Source: Sporosarcina limicola
GTDB taxonomy: Bacteria > Bacillota > Bacilli > Bacillales_A > Planococcaceae
Direction: 5' to 3'
Assembly: GCF_014873855.1 (NCBI RefSeq)
Contig: NZ_JADBEL010000005.1
Span: 92,603-156,602, forward strand
Length of the DNA: 64,000 bases
The translations under genes were made by a program, and so were the position numbers. A model generated the notes under the pieces. It saw only the letters and a program-made list of their open reading frames with translations. It had not been told where the DNA came from and searched no databases. Shown here piece by piece: positions 17,442 to 27,183 of the stretch (its first letter is position 1; each line of letters begins with the position of its first letter).

Positions 17442-17885
17442 ATGATACTGGACATCTATGGTACAATCATATTTCTGCACGTCGTCAGTGCTGTACTTTC
17501 CATAGGTCCATTATTCATCCTGATGCCAATCATTAAACGGTTGCGTGGCGTTGAAACTGAAATTGAAAAAGTATATTTGTCTATTATCAATGTCATCATC
17601 CGTGCCGTGATGCATGCAGGCCATGTCCTCGTTTTCACAGGCGTGCTTCTAATCATTCTTGGGCCTTGGCCATGGTATACTTCCTGGGTTGTTATGACAC
17701 TTGCTGTTATGTTGCTTTCCGCAGTTTTTCTTGCAAAAGGTTTTACATTTGTACTTCGTAGATTTCACGACCCTAAACAAGATAAAAATGCAATCCTTAA
17801 TAGTTTGAACAGAACGTCTTGGATCTATATTGGTCTTATGCTCATAATGCTTTGGCTTATGGTGCAAAAACCGATGTTTTGGTGA
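17442..17885 (+). CDS. Four-helix membrane protein (DUF2269-like)
   Basis: The 147-residue protein has four hydrophobic segments (about 5-30, 50-72, 80-104 and 124-144). His residues in the first two (FLHVVSAVLSIGP, VMHAGHVLVFTG) are of the type seen in DUF2269 and related possible haem-binding membrane proteins. The function is unknown. It probably forms a transcription unit with the ASCH gene and ends at a clear terminator. Confidence 0.6.
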   Translation: MILDIYGTIIFLHVVSAVLSIGPLFILMPIIKRLRGVETEIEKVYLSIINVIIRAVMHAGHVLVFTGVLLIILGPWPWYTSWVVMTLAVMLLSAVFLAKGFTFVLRRFHDPKQDKNAILNSLNRTSWIYIGLMLIMLWLMVQKPMFW

Positions 17886-17905
17886 AGCCCAATTGGTATA
17901 CATAG

Positions 17906-17942
17906 AAAAAGATATGCATGTTTTTAGTGCATATCTTTTTTA
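17906..17942. terminator. Terminator
   Basis: AAAAAGATATGCA pairs with TGCATATCTTTTTT, giving a 12-13 bp stem and a T run. Confidence 0.85.
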
Positions 17943-18042
17943 TTGTTGTCGATTCTTTTTGTTGAAATGAAAAAGTGCTACATACAATAAGCTCAATATA
18001 CTGTAAAATTGATATAAATACAGAAATGGGGGTTTTTGAGAC

Positions 18043-18894
18043 ATGGAGTTTAAACTGTATGAAGATGTACATGAATTCGCTTTGAAGGCAGAGCCGATTT
18101 TAGCAGACAGAGAAGATGTATATAGTCTCTTCTTTGGTGTTTTGCAGGCGATTAAAGCAGGTCGATATGATAAGCCGTTTATGGCGACAATTGAAGAGCG
18201 TGGAGAAGTACTGGCTTTATGCCAAATGACGTCTCCACATCCGCTTAATCTAATTGTTGTCGATGAAAATCGCTTGGATGAAAGTGTGGATTTATTGATA
18301 AAAAGTTTAGTTGATTTTGAAATTAATTCTGTCATCAGTCTAAAACCATGGGTGTACCGCTTTGCAGAGAAATGGCAAGTGGAAACGGGCATGGATCATC
18401 AATTGCTAATGGATCAAGGATTGTATCGCTTGGATAGGGTCAATGAATCGCTTGAACAAAGTCCTGGTTCTTGGCGTTACGCGGGAGAAAGCGACTGTCC
18501 GCTAATTGAGAAATGGTTCAATTTGTTTGAAGAAGATTCAGGACTTCCGATTACTGCGGCGGAAGAAGTGACAAAGCGTATCGCGTTGTTCATCGCCGAA
18601 CAGGAGGTATTTCTCTGGGAGCATGATGGGGAAGTCGTATCTATGATGAAAAAGGCACGACCTACAAAACAGGGCGTAACCGTTTCTCTTGTTTTCACGC
18701 CGAAAGAGAAACGTAGAAAAGGGTATGCCCGGACGATGGTTGCTGCCGGCACGAAGGAGCTTCTCAAAGCGTATGACTTTTGTGTGCTGTACACAGATTT
18801 ATTGAATCAGACATCGAATAAGATCTACCAAGAAATAGGCTACGAACGGATTGCGGATTCTGTTCATCTGGGCTTTGTACAATCGAATGAGTAG
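18043..18894 (+). CDS. GNAT-family N-acetyltransferase
   Basis: The 283-residue protein has a divergent N-terminal half and a C-terminal GNAT fold. The acetyl-CoA loop is in SLVFTPKEKRRKGYARTMV (about 220-240, R-R-K-G-Y-A), and the final strand carries NKIYQEIGYERI. The substrate is unknown; similar two-part proteins act on small molecules or aminoglycosides but no specific evidence is present. The RBS before the ATG is GGGGG. Single-gene unit. Confidence 0.75.
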   Translation: MEFKLYEDVHEFALKAEPILADREDVYSLFFGVLQAIKAGRYDKPFMATIEERGEVLALCQMTSPHPLNLIVVDENRLDESVDLLIKSLVDFEINSVISLKPWVYRFAEKWQVETGMDHQLLMDQGLYRLDRVNESLEQSPGSWRYAGESDCPLIEKWFNLFEEDSGLPITAAEEVTKRIALFIAEQEVFLWEHDGEVVSMMKKARPTKQGVTVSLVFTPKEKRRKGYARTMVAAGTKELLKAYDFCVLYTDLLNQTSNKIYQEIGYERIADSVHLGFVQSNE

Positions 18895-18953
18895 AATAGA
18901 AAAACGGATGAATCTCTTTAATTAGTCAGTTTTTTTCTATACCGTCGAAGCCA

Positions 18954-19745
18954 TTAAACAACAGGAGTTTTGATGGTTAGCCACGGACGTTCTTCTTCCC
19001 AGCGAACCTTCACAGGTACTTCAAACGTTTTGGATAATAAATCAGCATCCAAGACATCTACTTTTGGCCCGGCCGCAACTACTTTACCTTCATGGAGAAG
19101 GAGGACATGAGTAATTTCTTTGACAAGTTCTTCAATATGATGTGTCACAAAAATTAAGTGTCGGTCTTTTCCAATCACTTCCTTTGTTAAATGAAGGACT
19201 TCTTCTCGGGAAAGAATATCCAAACCCGTACACGGTTCATCTAAAATCAGAACTTTCGGGTCGCTCATTAAAGATCTAGCGATTAATACTCTTCTTTTTT
19301 CACCTTGTGATAATAAATGAAACAATTTACCTTTCAAATAACTGAGGCGAAAACTGTCCAGTAAAGAATCAGCTTTCGCCCAATCCATTGGGGAAACATT
19401 TTCGTATAAACCGAATGAGGCAAATTTGCCACTGACGATGATTTCTTCCACTTTTTCATTATTTGTAAGCTGTGAAAATCGGTCCAATGATGTACTAACA
19501 AATCCAATTTCTTTGCGAAGTTCCTGTAAGTTTGTCTTGCCGAAATTATTTCCGAGTACGGTTACCTCTCCATCTGATGGATAGTGGTACCCCATAATAA
19601 CATTGAGAAGTGAAGTTTTTCCGGAGCCATTTAAGCCGAGTACCGCCCATTGTTCATTTTCACGAAATTTCCAGCTGATGTCGCTTAAAATCGTTCGTGC
19701 ACCTTTTCGTAAAGAAACATTATTAAAAGATAGTATATTTTCCAT
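18954..19745 (-). CDS. ABC transporter ATPase (YlmA-like)
   Basis: A single ABC domain has Walker A (GLNGSGKTS), signature LLSQGEKRRVLIARSL, Walker B (VLILDEPCTGLD) and switch His (FVTHHIEEL). I prefer the start MENILSF at 19745, with GAGGTG 7 bases upstream. No permease gene adjoins, as for the YlmA group in Bacillus, so the partner and substrate are unknown. It could be a soluble ABC protein with a non-transport role. Confidence 0.8.
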   Translation of the reverse strand: MENILSFNNVSLRKGARTILSDISWKFRENEQWAVLGLNGSGKTSLLNVIMGYHYPSDGEVTVLGNNFGKTNLQELRKEIGFVSTSLDRFSQLTNNEKVEEIIVSGKFASFGLYENVSPMDWAKADSLLDSFRLSYLKGKLFHLLSQGEKRRVLIARSLMSDPKVLILDEPCTGLDILSREEVLHLTKEVIGKDRHLIFVTHHIEELVKEITHVLLLHEGKVVAAGPKVDVLDADLLSKTFEVPVKVRWEEERPWLTIKTPVV

Positions 19746-20103
19746 AGATAAACACCTCGTATCCAAACTATTTTAATTAACAAATAATTAGTTCAATTAC
19801 TAGTATACCTGTTGTTCGGTTCATCGTGCAATATCCTATTCGAAAATAAGAAAAACTCTCCAAGTAGAAATTGGGATGACACAAACGACTTTCATGATTA
19901 TCATTTTAAAAAGTCTCATGAAAATAGACATATCAAGGAGCTATTTGAGGACTCCTTTTTGGGGAATCAGGTTTTTGGAGACGATAAAGCTACTTAAAGA
20001 CCCAAAATGGAATCGAGGCGAAATCTTATAGTAGTGTGGGAATTCGACGGGAAGTATAGCTTGTAAACCCCGTTTTTAGAGGTGTGAAAGTTAAGTAATA
20101 TAA
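19746..20103. other. Gene-free stretch
   Basis: No gene is supported. AGGAG/CTCCT near 19938-19960 followed by T forms a weak terminator-like hairpin on the plus strand. A 61-codon open frame at 19812-19997 lacks a ribosome binding site and conserved character. Confidence 0.4.
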
Positions 20104-20142
20104 AAGAGTAACAACATGAATCTCCATGTTGTTACTCTTTTT
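20104..20142. terminator. Terminator downstream of mtnE
   Basis: AGAGTAACAACATG pairs perfectly with CATGTTGTTACTCT, with T runs on the plus strand and a shorter one on the minus strand. Confidence 0.8.
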
Positions 20143-20163
20143 CAATTCATTCAGCGTCATTTT

Positions 20164-21339
20164 TCAATCTGTAACTGAAAATAGCCCAAGCTTCTCGATA
20201 CGTACAATTGCTTCTCTTATGCGAATATGATTTTCTAATAGCCCGACTCGGACATAACCTTCTCCGTGTTTTCCGAAGCCGTTACCTGGTGATACGGCTA
20301 CGTTCGCATTCGCTAACAGTAAGTCAGAGAATGACTCACTCGAATAGCCTTTTGGAACGGGTAGCCATGCGAAAAATGAACCTTTAGGTGCGACAACGTC
20401 CCAACCAATCCGTTTGCATTCAGTAATTAAGACATCACGGCGACTCTCGTAAAGAGAGACAAGGTCCGTGACGCATTGCTGGCTGTCCGTTAGCGCAACA
20501 ACAGCAGCGCGCTGCACTGCGGGGAATACACTAGTGAATAGATGGTCTTGCAACAAATTGATAGCAGCAACAATCTTAGAATTCCCGACTGCAAATCCGA
20601 CTCTCCAGCCAGCCATGTTAAACATTTTGGAAAGAGAAAGTGTTTCGATGCCGACTTCTTTTGCCCCATTCGCTTGCAGGAAGCTAATTGGTTTTTTTCC
20701 ATCAAAACCGATAGCTCCATAAGCAAAGTCGTGCAAAACTGCGATAGCATTTTCTTTTGCAAATGCTACGGTTTCTTCATAAAATTGCAAATTAGCAGTA
20801 ACGCCGGTTGGGTTACTTGGATAGTTCAAATACATCAGTTTCGCATCTCTTTTTTGCTTATCAGAAAGGGCATTATAGTCAGGTAGAAAGTTATTTTTTG
20901 CGAGTAATGGCATTAAGTCATACTCTATATTTGCCAAACTTATGCCAGACAAGTAATCGGGATATCCTGGGTCTGGAAGAAGTAATGATTCTCCTTCATT
21001 CATAATGGCAAGTGGTAATTCGACGACTCCGATTTTCGTTCCACCTAAAACTGCTACTTCCGAGTCAGGGTCGACTATTACGTTGTATTCACGCTTGTAA
21101 AATTCCGCTACGGCTTGCCGCAATTCAGAAATTCCTCTGAAAGGGGAGTAGCCATGTGTCGAAGGATCTTCAACAGCTTGCTGTAGCGCCTTGACGATAT
21201 GTGGTGGTGTTGGCTGGTCGGGATTTCCACGTCCCAAATTAATTACATCGCGACCTTCTGCTATTGCCGAGTCAACTTTTTTTATAAGTGTTGTGAAGAA
21301 ATGTGGAGGTAACGATTTTAATCGATTTGAAAGTTCCAT
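20164..21339 (-). CDS. mtnE: MtnE-like aminotransferase (methionine salvage)
   Basis: This 391-residue fold-type I PLP enzyme closely resembles Bacillus MtnE, which transaminates 4-methylthio-2-oxobutyrate to methionine. Visible features: INLGRGNPDQPTPPHIV at the start, LNYPSNPTG, HDFAYGAIGFDG, the PLP Lys in SLSKMFNMAGWR, and the C-terminal GEGYVRVGLL. It lies divergent from an S-box controlled methionine transporter operon, which supports a role in methionine metabolism. A broader substrate range typical of class I aminotransferases cannot be excluded. Confidence 0.85.
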   Translation of the reverse strand: MELSNRLKSLPPHFFTTLIKKVDSAIAEGRDVINLGRGNPDQPTPPHIVKALQQAVEDPSTHGYSPFRGISELRQAVAEFYKREYNVIVDPDSEVAVLGGTKIGVVELPLAIMNEGESLLLPDPGYPDYLSGISLANIEYDLMPLLAKNNFLPDYNALSDKQKRDAKLMYLNYPSNPTGVTANLQFYEETVAFAKENAIAVLHDFAYGAIGFDGKKPISFLQANGAKEVGIETLSLSKMFNMAGWRVGFAVGNSKIVAAINLLQDHLFTSVFPAVQRAAVVALTDSQQCVTDLVSLYESRRDVLITECKRIGWDVVAPKGSFFAWLPVPKGYSSESFSDLLLANANVAVSPGNGFGKHGEGYVRVGLLENHIRIREAIVRIEKLGLFSVTD

Positions 21340-21466
21340 TTAAAGCCCTCTTTTCTTAATAGTCTAAAACGAAAAAACGTAGAAAGTTTCTACATTCTTG
21401 TAAGTAAGTATACATGTCTTATTAATAATAATTCAATATTCTTGTATAAATATTGGTCGAAAAAGG

Positions 21467-21495
21467 TTGACAGTTCATCTTCAACAAACTATGAT
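21467..21495 (+). promoter_or_regulatory. SigA promoter of metNIQ
   Basis: TTGACA (21467-21472) and TATGAT (21490-21495) are separated by 17 bases and lie just before the S-box leader. Confidence 0.8.
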
Positions 21496-21528
21496 GTAAA
21501 CTATACTTAAAACAATCGAATAACAGAA

Positions 21529-21684
21529 CTTATCAAGAGTGACTGAGGGAAAGGCCCGATGACGTCCAGCAACCCCTTGTGTAAAGCGAGGAAGGTGCCA
21601 AGTCCTACAGAGTGAACTTCATTCTGAGAGATAAGCTGAACCTTTTTTCAGTGCTTCTTTCATTAATGAAAGAGGTGTTTTTTT
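21529..21684 (+). promoter_or_regulatory. SAM-I riboswitch (S-box) with terminator
   Basis: The S-box core is clear: ACTTATCAAGAGTGACTGAG, GGCCCGATGACGTCCAGCAA, GGAAGGTGCCAAGTCC and the closing AGATAAG (ends at 21635). A stem made from TTCTTTCAT/ATGAAAGAG and a T run (to 21684) forms the terminator. High SAM should stop transcription of metNIQ. Confidence 0.97.
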
Positions 21685-21708
21685 ATTGTTTAGGAAGAGG
21701 GGCATGAC

Positions 21709-22722
21709 ATGATTCAAATTAAAGATTTATCGAAAATATACACAACAAAAGAGCGGGTTGTTAAAGGGGTAGACAATGTATCACTCAACATCACTACGGG
21801 TGAAGTTTTTGGGATTGTAGGGTATTCGGGTGCTGGGAAAAGCTCGCTCATCCGCTGCTTGAATTTGTTGGAGAAACCAACGAGCGGCGAAATCAAAATA
21901 GATGGTTTGAATTTGATGAAGCTAAGAGGAAGAAAATTACGTCAGGCGCGTTTGAAAATTGGAATGATTTTTCAACATTTTCATTTAATCAGTCAGAAGA
22001 CCATTTATGAAAACATCGCTTTTGCTTTACGAGCAGCAAAAACACCTGCCAGTCAAATTAATAAGCGCGTAACAGAGCTCCTAGAAATGGTGGGTCTGGC
22101 TGATAAGCGAGATGTTTACCCCGCACAATTGAGTGGTGGTCAAAAGCAACGAGTAGGAATTGCACGGGCACTTGCGAATAATCCGTCCGTCTTACTGTGC
22201 GATGAAGCAACATCTGCTTTAGACCCAAATACGACGCTGTCGATATTACGGCTGTTGAAAAAAATCAATAAGGAATTAAAAATCACAATTGTTTTGATCA
22301 CGCATGAAATGAATGTGGTGAAAGAGATTTGTGATCGGATGGCCATTATGCAAGATGGGAAAGTGATTGAAGAAGGGGCTGTCTATGATATATTTTCTGG
22401 TCCGAAAGAAGAGTTAACGAAAGAATTTATAAGTAGTGTTGTATCATTTGATGTTCCGTCTGCGATTTTGAATAAGTGTACTGGGCGTATTGTTAAAGTA
22501 ATGTATAAAGGTGATGTTGCCGGAGAGGGCATAATTTCCGATACAGTCCAACAGTACAATATCAAAGGAAACTTTCTACATGGCTCGATTGAATACATTC
22601 AAGAAATTCCGCTTGGCATATTTTTAATGGAACTCCAAGGAGACAATCAGGAAGTTGAAAAAGCCATTTCCTATATGTCGTCCCGTGCTTCGCTAGTGGA
22701 GGTGATTGATCATGGGAATTGA
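21709..22722 (+). CDS. metN: Methionine ABC transporter ATPase MetN
   Basis: MetN drives methionine uptake. The 337-residue protein has the ABC domain (Walker A GYSGAGKSS, signature LSGGQKQRVGIARAL, Walker B LLCDEATSALDP, switch His ITHEM). A C-terminal NIL domain (about 250-335) lets methionine inhibit transport. It is preceded by AGGAAGAGGGG and by the S-box. It overlaps metI by 11 bases. Confidence 0.96.
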   Translation: MIQIKDLSKIYTTKERVVKGVDNVSLNITTGEVFGIVGYSGAGKSSLIRCLNLLEKPTSGEIKIDGLNLMKLRGRKLRQARLKIGMIFQHFHLISQKTIYENIAFALRAAKTPASQINKRVTELLEMVGLADKRDVYPAQLSGGQKQRVGIARALANNPSVLLCDEATSALDPNTTLSILRLLKKINKELKITIVLITHEMNVVKEICDRMAIMQDGKVIEEGAVYDIFSGPKEELTKEFISSVVSFDVPSAILNKCTGRIVKVMYKGDVAGEGIISDTVQQYNIKGNFLHGSIEYIQEIPLGIFLMELQGDNQEVEKAISYMSSRASLVEVIDHGN

Positions 22723-23383
22723 CTTTCAACATGTTGTTGAGTTAATGCCTGATATTACGAAAGCGTTTGGTGAAACACTTTATATGATTAGTATTTCACT
22801 AGCTGTCGCATTGGTATTTGGGCTTCCACTAGGAATCTTACTATTTGTCACAGATAAAGGGCTGTTTCTTGAGAATATAGTCGTAAAATCAGTTCTCGGA
22901 TTTATCGTCAATATGGTCAGATCCATACCGTACATCATTCTACTAGTAGCGCTCATTCCACTGACGAAATTGATTGTAGGAAATCCGTATGGACCAGCAG
23001 CAGCTAGTGTTTCATTGTCCGCAGCAGCGATTCCGTTCTTTGCCAGAATTGTAGAGACATCGCTACGTGAAATAGATAAAGGAGTTATTGAAGCGGCAAT
23101 TGCGGTAGGCGCTACACCTTGGATGATTATTAAAGATGTGCTATTCCCTGAAGCAAAGTCGAGTATTATTCAAGGTGTGACGTTAACTGTCATTAGTTTA
23201 GTTGCGTATTCTGCGATGGCGGGTGTTGTCGGAGGCGGAGGAATCGGTGATTTAGCAATACGATTCGGTTATTACCGCTATGATAATACAATCATGATTG
23301 TGACGGTTGTGATATTAATTGTTTTTGTACAATTAATACAATTTGCAGGAGATTGGATTTCAAAAATAATAGACAAAAGATAA
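22712..23383 (+). CDS. metI: Methionine ABC transporter permease MetI (MetP)
   Basis: The 223-residue permease has about five membrane segments and the EAA loop EAAIAVGATPWMIIKDVLFPEA near residue 130. The ATG at 22712 is favoured over the TTG at 22706 because GGAGGT lies 8 bases before it. It is translationally coupled to metN. Confidence 0.95.
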   Translation: MGIDFQHVVELMPDITKAFGETLYMISISLAVALVFGLPLGILLFVTDKGLFLENIVVKSVLGFIVNMVRSIPYIILLVALIPLTKLIVGNPYGPAAASVSLSAAAIPFFARIVETSLREIDKGVIEAAIAVGATPWMIIKDVLFPEAKSSIIQGVTLTVISLVAYSAMAGVVGGGGIGDLAIRFGYYRYDNTIMIVTVVILIVFVQLIQFAGDWISKIIDKR

Positions 23384-23401
23384 TAGAGGAGAGAATGAAA
23401 C

Positions 23402-24214
23402 ATGAGAAAATTACTAGTAACAATCATCATCCTTGTACTTGCAACTGCACTTGCAGCATGTGGTGGGAAAGACAAAGCATCGGATGATAAGTCATTGAAA
23501 TTTGGGGCAACTCCAGGCCCGTATAGTGATATGTTGAAAAAAGCAATCGTTCCAGGACTTGAAGAAAAGGGCTATAAAATAGAGATTGTTGAGTTTAGTG
23601 ATTACATTCAGCCAAATAATGCGTTGGATAGTAGGGCGATTGATGCGAATCTATTTCAACATATCGTTTACTTGGAAAACTTCTCGAAAGAAAATAACAT
23701 GGAATTATCGGATTTGATTGTCGTACCGACAGCACCACTCGGCATCTATTCGAGTAAATTTAAGTCATTGGATGAAATTACAGATGGCGCAACGATTACA
23801 ATTCCGAATGATCCGGTCAATGCGGCCAGAACACTTCTCGTATTGGAATCGGTGGACCTAATTGAAATCGATCCAAACATCGATCCATTAAAAGCATCTG
23901 AGAAAGACATCGTGACCAATCCGAAAAATTTAGTTGTCCAACCTATAGAAGCAGGCCAATTACCACGCTCTGTGGATAGTTCCGATTTAGCAGCTGTTCC
24001 AGGAAACTTTGCAATCGCAGCGGATATGAATTTGCTCGATGCATTAGTTCTAGAAGATATGCCCGATCAGTTTCGGAATCTGGTTGCCGTAAGAACGGAA
24101 GACAAAGAGAAGCCATTTGCCAAAGATATTATAGAAATAATTGAATCAGAACAGTTTGAGAAAGTCATCGATTCCAATTTCAAGGGTTTCGGGAAACCAA
24201 AATGGATGAAATAA
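23402..24214 (+). CDS. metQ: Methionine-binding lipoprotein MetQ
   Basis: The 270-residue NlpA-family lipoprotein binds methionine outside the cell. Its signal ends in LAAC with lipidated Cys20. Family motifs follow: KFGATPGPYSDMLK, DYIQPNNALDSRAIDANLFQH, TITIPNDPVNAARTLLVLE and VPGNFAIAADM. Last gene of the S-box operon, ended by a strong terminator. Confidence 0.96.
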   Translation: MRKLLVTIIILVLATALAACGGKDKASDDKSLKFGATPGPYSDMLKKAIVPGLEEKGYKIEIVEFSDYIQPNNALDSRAIDANLFQHIVYLENFSKENNMELSDLIVVPTAPLGIYSSKFKSLDEITDGATITIPNDPVNAARTLLVLESVDLIEIDPNIDPLKASEKDIVTNPKNLVVQPIEAGQLPRSVDSSDLAAVPGNFAIAADMNLLDALVLEDMPDQFRNLVAVRTEDKEKPFAKDIIEIIESEQFEKVIDSNFKGFGKPKWMK

Positions 24215-24257
24215 GAAAAAATGTTCTAAAAGGTATAATTTCCGAATGTCTAATGAG

Positions 24258-24296
24258 AAAAACCGTCCAAGTCATCATTCACTTGGACGGTTTTTA
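24258..24296. terminator. Bidirectional terminator
   Basis: AAAAACCGTCCAAGT pairs with ACTTGGACGGTTTTT. It separates metQ from the convergent pepF. Confidence 0.9.
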
Positions 24297-24302
24297 CTGT
24301 TC

Positions 24303-26117
24303 TTATTGTTTAGATTCGATTTCTTCTGTCAACACAACCAGCTGATTGATCAATTCACCGATATAAGCGATTGTATCAAGTAAGGGTTGCTCAGTTGTGA
24401 TATCGACACCAGCCATTTTAGCAAGTTCCGCAGGTGATTCTGTTCCTCCTGCTTTCAATACTTCCAACCATTCATCTACAGCGGGCTGTCCTTCCGCCAA
24501 GATGCGTTTAGACACTTGTGTTGAAATCGTTAGCCCGGCGCTGTATGTGTATGGATACAAGCCCATATAATAATGAGGCTGGCGCATCCAAGTCAATTCA
24601 GCACCGTCATTGATGTCAACATCTTCTCCCCAGAACTCTTCTAGGACACTACGTTTTAAGTTATTTAAAACGCCTGCATTGACACTGCCTCCAGCATCGA
24701 TACGCTCATAGACTTTACGCTGATAAGCTGCTTCTAATAAGTGCGTGACGAAGTTATGGTAATACGTGCGTGCCACGATTGATGAAATAACCCAGCGTTT
24801 GAATTTCGGATCATCCGAGTTTTTCAATAGATGATTTGCTACAAGCATTTCATTCATCGTAGACGGGGCTTCGATGAAGTAAAGGGATGGCCGCGCATTA
24901 AATACATTCTGTTCACGGTTTGCGTTGTAGAAATGGCCTGCATGTCCAAGTTCATGTGCAAGAACGAATACATCCTCCATACTTCCAGTCCAGGAAATAA
25001 GAATATAGGGATGATTACCGTAAGGGCTAGAACAGAAAGCACCTGTTGATTTCCCTTTGTTTTGTGCGAAATCAATCCAACGTTCTTTGTAAGAGCGATC
25101 TACCATATTCAAGTAATCATCGCCCATAATGGCAAGCGATTCATTGATATACTTCTTGGATTCTTCTACTGAAATTTTCGGCTCATACGTCGGGTCAAGC
25201 GGAATTTTCAAGTCAGCAAACGTCATTTTATCCAACCCATGAACTTTCTGAATAAGTTTTGCGTATTTACGCATATGAGGTGCAAGCTCTTTTGTGATCA
25301 AGTCGATTTGGCGGTTGTACATCGAGCGGTCGACTTCCTGATTAAACAATAAATAATCGAAAACTGTATCATAGCCACGCACGTCGGAAGTTGTCTTCTC
25401 AGTTTGAAGATGCATGTCGTATGTTTTTGCAGTTGTATGTTGGTATTCTTTCAATTTCGCAGAGAAAGCATCAAATGCAGCTCGACGTTTGTCCGTGTCG
25501 GGCTCTGTTTCCCAAGCGCCTTCGAATGAAACATAGCTAAGCGGATACTTCTGGCCATCTACTTCGAAATCATCGAATGACATGTCCACCATTTTTGTCG
25601 TATTATATAAGCCATAAGCTCCATTGAATGTGGAAGAAAATGCTGCTAATGTTTTTTCAACTTCAGGATGTAGTTGATGATCTTTTTTGCGAATCAATTT
25701 GTCCAAGTAATTTTTGAAGTCTGTGGATTGCTGCTGTGCTTGTTCCAATACTTCTAAAGGTAACTCAGAAAGTTCACTGTTTACGAATGATAATTTACTA
25801 TTGATTTTCGCGGCAGTTGAACCGTATTTGCTTGAACGCATTTGTGCTTCGTCATTTGTTTGGTCCACACTAGAAGCCAAACTTGTATAGGTGCCAACAG
25901 GAACCGTTTTTTCGTAAATGGCTGCATACCCTTTGAGTGCTTCATTGACAGACGGGGCATCGTTAATATTCCCTTTGAACTTCTCGACGAATGCAGCGAC
26001 TGCTTTTTCTAATTCAGCTACTGCTGCATTGTAGTCATCCTCAGTTTTAAAAAGATCGTCTAGATTCCACGTTTCTTCAATCTTTACTTCTGAACGTATA
26101 GGTAAACTTTTAACCAA
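24303..26117 (-). CDS. pepF: Oligoendopeptidase F
   Basis: This cytoplasmic M3-family zinc peptidase of 604 residues cleaves peptides of roughly 7-17 residues. The metal site is seen in VLAHELGHAGH (His388, Glu389, His392) with the third ligand in FIEAPSTMNE (Glu416). The length is typical, and an AGGAGAG lies before the start. Monocistronic by spacing. Confidence 0.95.
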   Translation of the reverse strand: MVKSLPIRSEVKIEETWNLDDLFKTEDDYNAAVAELEKAVAAFVEKFKGNINDAPSVNEALKGYAAIYEKTVPVGTYTSLASSVDQTNDEAQMRSSKYGSTAAKINSKLSFVNSELSELPLEVLEQAQQQSTDFKNYLDKLIRKKDHQLHPEVEKTLAAFSSTFNGAYGLYNTTKMVDMSFDDFEVDGQKYPLSYVSFEGAWETEPDTDKRRAAFDAFSAKLKEYQHTTAKTYDMHLQTEKTTSDVRGYDTVFDYLLFNQEVDRSMYNRQIDLITKELAPHMRKYAKLIQKVHGLDKMTFADLKIPLDPTYEPKISVEESKKYINESLAIMGDDYLNMVDRSYKERWIDFAQNKGKSTGAFCSSPYGNHPYILISWTGSMEDVFVLAHELGHAGHFYNANREQNVFNARPSLYFIEAPSTMNEMLVANHLLKNSDDPKFKRWVISSIVARTYYHNFVTHLLEAAYQRKVYERIDAGGSVNAGVLNNLKRSVLEEFWGEDVDINDGAELTWMRQPHYYMGLYPYTYSAGLTISTQVSKRILAEGQPAVDEWLEVLKAGGTESPAELAKMAGVDITTEQPLLDTIAYIGELINQLVVLTEEIESKQ

Positions 26118-26227
26118 TCTTATCTCTCCTTTATTATTACGGATATCGAACTAATGTATAGTATATAATAGAAAAGAAGAAATGTAAAAACGAATCGATT
26201 TTTTAGAAACTTTCAGTTATCCAATCC

Positions 26228-26527
26228 TTAATTTTCAGGGAGGCGGCTGATTTCATCTGAGAGTACGAATGCGAGATCATCATTTCCGAAAAGTTGCAGG
26301 ACATCGAGCATCATCTCGTTATCGATGTCGATTTCGTCCTCAAATTCCGCATCTTCCATAACTTTTTTCATCGTGAGATTTTCCAGTTGTTCGGGATATG
26401 CGCGGCTGTATAATTCAATGGGGTTTAATTGGTTATTCTTGCACCACTGAACAAATAATCGAATCATCAGTTGTTCGTCCTCTTGGTATTTTTGAATGAC
26501 TTGTTCATCGATGCTTTTAAAATCCAT
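26228..26527 (-). CDS. Small acidic hypothetical protein (99 aa)
   Basis: This soluble, acidic, helix-rich protein starts MDFKSIDEQVIQKYQEDEQ and has no signal or membrane segment. AAGGAGC lies before the ATG. I do not recognise the family. It is in the same direction as pepF and separated from it by about 110 bases. Confidence 0.6.
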   Translation of the reverse strand: MDFKSIDEQVIQKYQEDEQLMIRLFVQWCKNNQLNPIELYSRAYPEQLENLTMKKVMEDAEFEDEIDIDNEMMLDVLQLFGNDDLAFVLSDEISRLPEN

Positions 26528-26604
26528 AATAAAATGCTCCTTTTCAGTACTTCTTTATTGTATTGTACCTGAAAGAGGAGAGATGAAGGGAATTCTAAAT
26601 TGAG

Positions 26605-27060
26605 TCAAAGTTGATTGTTTAGAAAGAAATGGACGAGCCAATCCACATCGAGTGGACCGTCAACAATCTTGTAATAGAGCATGTTATTTTGGATGATTAA
26701 GTCTTCATTAATAAAAACGGTGATGCGATCGCCATTTTCGTCTTCTAGGCTGATTCCGAATTGTTGGATATCATCATAAACATCAATTTCTTCGGGTTTT
26801 AATTTTTGGACATGATAATTTTGAAGGAAATGCAAAAATTCATCGATTTCATTTTCATCATCGACCATCCATGTTTTAGCTTTTGAAGCGGGTGTAGGGG
26901 GCTTGGTGAAAATCAAGGAATTAAATGAACCATTCGTGAAGTTTAGTAGTTCGTTAAACTCTCTTTGACTAAAATCGTTAATGGATTGAACGATTTCATA
27001 GGTGCCGCCAATCAGTAATGCAATGATAAAAAGTGCTCTTATTTTCATTTTCTTTTTCAT
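26605..27060 (-). CDS. Secreted or membrane-anchored hypothetical protein (151 aa)
   Basis: A basic start (MKKKMKIR) is followed by one hydrophobic segment (about 8-26), then an acidic extracytoplasmic domain. No lipobox is seen. AGGAGG lies before the ATG. The function is unknown. Confidence 0.6.
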   Translation of the reverse strand: MKKKMKIRALFIIALLIGGTYEIVQSINDFSQREFNELLNFTNGSFNSLIFTKPPTPASKAKTWMVDDENEIDEFLHFLQNYHVQKLKPEEIDVYDDIQQFGISLEDENGDRITVFINEDLIIQNNMLYYKIVDGPLDVDWLVHFFLNNQL

Positions 27061-27183
27061 GTTTGATTCCTCCTGTATGTCGTTTCTGTAGTATACGCAG
27101 CCGGCTGTTTTTCGGTTTAGCGCGGTTAACTCCTAAGGTATGTTCGTAGTCGGTGGAAAATTAATGATTGGAGGGACTACAAA

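Noticed and set aside
19812..19997. 61-residue protein frame
   Set aside because: It has no ribosome binding site, low-complexity composition and overlaps a terminator-like hairpin.
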